In this document: one piece after another, positions 4,944 through 6,259 of the stretch
How the letters are laid out: each line of letters opens with the position of its first letter
Position numbering within the stretch: position 1 is the stretch's first letter
Assembly (NCBI GenBank): GCA_036745875.1
Contig: DAIOFH010000173.1
Span: 1-6,259 of the forward strand
Direction: 5' to 3'
DNA: 6,259 bases
Origin: DAIOFH01 sp036745875
Lineage (GTDB): Bacteria > Planctomycetota > SZUA-567
Position numbers and translations under genes: made by a program
The notes under the pieces: model-generated
The model's database searches: none
The model's input: the letters and a program-made list of their open reading frames with translations, nothing else
What the model was told of the DNA's origin: nothing

Positions 4944-6128
4944 ATGAAATATATCGTCGTAATTCCCGACGGCGCGGCAGACAACCCCTGCCCCGAAGTC
5001 GACGGAAAGACCGCGCTGGAAGCCGCCAACACCCCCACCCTTGACCAAATGGCCGCAGAAGGCCATGTCGGCCTCGCCGCGACCGTACCGGACGGCATGG
5101 CTCCCGGTTCCGAAGTGGCCAACCTGTGCCTCCTTGGCTATGATCCCAAATCCCAACTTACCGGCAGGGCCGCCCTCGAAGCCGCCGCCATGGGCATTGA
5201 AATTCCCGAAGGCGATGCGATGTTTCGCGCCAACATGGTGACGGTGGTCGACAATATCATGAAGGACCACTCGGCAGGGCATATTTCCACCGAGGAAGCG
5301 ACGGCAATTATCGAACAACTCAACAACGACCTGAAAATCGAAGGCGTCACGCTGTATCCCGGCGTCGGCTACAGGAATTTGTGCCTTATCGAAAATGCGG
5401 CGGTGCAGATACCCAAATGCGCACCACCCCATCAAATTCTCGACGAGGACATTACGGAACACCTTCCGCAGGGCGGTTTTTCCTCGTGGGTGCTGGAAGT
5501 CGAGCGCACCAGCGCGGAGATCATGCCGGATTACGAAGTCAACAAACGCAGGATCGAGGAAGGCAAGAATCCCGCTACCCAGCTATGGCTCTGGGGCGGT
5601 GCGACGGCGATGACGCTCTCGCCGTTTGCGGAAAAGTACGGACTCGGATCGGCGGGGCTTATCAGCGCGGTCGACCTGATGCGCGGCATCGGCAAGCTGG
5701 CCGGGATGGACGTTTTGACCGTGCATGGTGCGACCGGGTATTACGACACGAATTATGCGGGCAAAGGCCGCGCGGCGTTGGACTACATATACAACCACGA
5801 CTTTATCGCGGTCCATGTCGAAGCGCCGGACGAAGCGGGCCACAACGGCGATCTGGTGCAGAAAATCAGGGCGATTGAAAACATCGACAGGCACATTCTG
5901 ACGCCAATATACACGATGGCCAAACATTTCGGCGACTGGAAAGTGCTGGTCGCCCCTGACCACCCGACCCCCGTGGCGTTCCGCAACCACAATTCGAACC
6001 CGATCCCTTATGTCATTTGGGGAGCAGGAGTGCACTCGAACGGTGCCTCGCGGTTCGGCGAAAACGAAGCAAACAGGGGCGAAACGCTGCCCGGAGCCGA
6101 CCTTATGAGCCAACTGATTATGCAATAA
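4944..6128 (+). CDS. apgM: Cofactor-independent phosphoglycerate mutase-like protein (proposed homoserine kinase group), 394 aa
   Basis: This is a metalloenzyme of the alkaline phosphatase superfamily, archaeal-type 2,3-bisphosphoglycerate-independent phosphoglycerate mutase branch. True members interconvert 3- and 2-phosphoglycerate in glycolysis. A bacterial subgroup has been proposed to act as homoserine kinase in threonine synthesis (TIGR02535). Visible landmarks: IVVIPDGAAD (4-13) with metal-binding Asp9; GSEVANLCLLGYDP (55-68) with the phosphorylated Ser56; TGRAALEAAAMGI (73-85); GLISAVDLMRGIGKLAGM (238-255); GATGYYDTNYAGK (262-274); HVEAPDEAGHNGD (291-303) with Asp296 and His300; and APDHPTP (337-343) with Asp339 and His340. 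All expected active-site residues are present, and the length is normal for the family. GAGG (4931-4934) precedes the ATG by 9 bases. It stands alone on the plus strand, divergent from mazG, with no threonine-pathway gene visible nearby, so the choice between the two activities stays open. Confidence 0.88.
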   Translation: MKYIVVIPDGAADNPCPEVDGKTALEAANTPTLDQMAAEGHVGLAATVPDGMAPGSEVANLCLLGYDPKSQLTGRAALEAAAMGIEIPEGDAMFRANMVTVVDNIMKDHSAGHISTEEATAIIEQLNNDLKIEGVTLYPGVGYRNLCLIENAAVQIPKCAPPHQILDEDITEHLPQGGFSSWVLEVERTSAEIMPDYEVNKRRIEEGKNPATQLWLWGGATAMTLSPFAEKYGLGSAGLISAVDLMRGIGKLAGMDVLTVHGATGYYDTNYAGKGRAALDYIYNHDFIAVHVEAPDEAGHNGDLVQKIRAIENIDRHILTPIYTMAKHFGDWKVLVAPDHPTPVAFRNHNSNPIPYVIWGAGVHSNGASRFGENEANRGETLPGADLMSQLIMQ

Positions 6129-6142
6129 AAAAATAATTCCGG

Positions 6143-6174
6143 AAAAACCGAAAAAACATTGCATTACGGTTTTT
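6143..6174 (+). terminator. Weak terminator-like inverted repeat after the apgM-like gene
   Basis: AAAAACCG (6143-6150) and CGGTTTTT (6167-6174) are exact complements across a 16-base gap, 14 bases after the stop codon. The stem has only three G-C pairs, but its right arm ends in five Ts, as an intrinsic terminator would. It overlaps the -35 region of the tRNA promoter, so it could equally be incidental A/T-rich symmetry. Confidence 0.35.
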
Positions 6175-6186
6175 AATCTATATAAT
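6159..6186 (+). promoter_or_regulatory. Promoter of the tRNA-Arg gene
   Basis: A perfect TATAAT -10 box (6181-6186) is preceded by TTGCAT (6159-6164) at 16-base spacing. Transcription would begin near 6193, about 12 bases before the first base of the tRNA. Having its own promoter fits the need for strong tRNA expression independent of the upstream gene. Confidence 0.65.
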
Positions 6187-6204
6187 CGTCGACCTACAAG
6201 AAAC

Positions 6205-6259
6205 GCACCGGTAGCTCAATTGGATAGAGCGCTAGACTACGGATCTGGAGGTTAGGGGT
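6205..6259 (+). tRNA. tRNA-Arg (anticodon ACG), 5' part, cut by the window end
   Basis: The acceptor 5' strand is GCACCGG (6205-6211), followed by TA, the D-arm GCTC/GAGC (6214-6217 and 6227-6230) with loop AATTGGATA, and the anticodon stem CTAGA/TCTGG (6232-6236 and 6244-6248, one T-G pair). The seven-base loop CTACGGA holds anticodon ACG (6239-6241), which after A34 deamination to inosine reads CGU, CGC and CGA arginine codons. The variable loop AGGTT and the first T-arm bases follow; the rest of the T-arm and the 3' acceptor strand lie outside the window. Confidence 0.93.

Noticed and set aside
4920..6164. Minus-strand open frames opposite the phosphoglycerate mutase-like gene
   Set aside because: They are shadows of a gene with all family active-site motifs, and their translations are low-complexity Arg/Val/His-rich.
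1..6259. CRISPR array
   Set aside because: No regularly spaced direct repeats are visible; the only substantial repeats are the inverted pair and palindromes described.

Overview
The window looks like bacterial chromosome. The right two thirds (about 2839 to the end) is GC-rich, 55-60% in lines I counted by hand. It carries recognisable housekeeping-type genes: a glycoside hydrolase family 57 (GH57) protein, a MazG-type nucleotide pyrophosphohydrolase, an alkaline-phosphatase-superfamily enzyme of the cofactor-independent phosphoglycerate mutase / proposed homoserine kinase group, and the 5' part of a tRNA-Arg gene. Shine-Dalgarno sites and sigma70-like promoters are present. This suits a Gram-negative-type bacterium with moderately high GC, but the phylum cannot be fixed from this window.

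Left region (44-2169, minus strand): a tight cassette of three genes I do not recognise, transcribed right to left. Order is a 280-residue protein, a small protein of about 87 residues, and a 325-residue protein whose C-terminus carries a Cys/His pattern like an HNH or treble-clef zinc site. The second and third genes are 3 bases apart, with the ribosome binding site of the third inside the end of the second. Composition is lower in GC and patchy.

Middle (2170-2838): a gene-free, AT-rich stretch, about 28% GC between 2341 and 2520. A perfect 18-bp inverted repeat (2202-2219 and 2420-2437) encloses 200 bp directly upstream of the cassette. It could be an invertible promoter segment, the ends of a small non-autonomous mobile element, or paired operator sites. 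To its right are a perfect 15-bp-arm palindrome and a 9-bp GC-rich hairpin, which lie downstream of the GH57 gene.

Right region: mazG and the GH57 gene form a minus-strand pair, 47 bases apart, behind a good sigma70 promoter at 4784-4812. Divergently, on the plus strand, lies the phosphoglycerate mutase-like gene, then a weak hairpin, a promoter with a perfect TATAAT, and tRNA-Arg(ACG), cut by the window end.

The most interesting part is the left cassette with its inverted-repeat-bounded upstream region. It may be an acquired accessory module, but its function is not established by the sequence.
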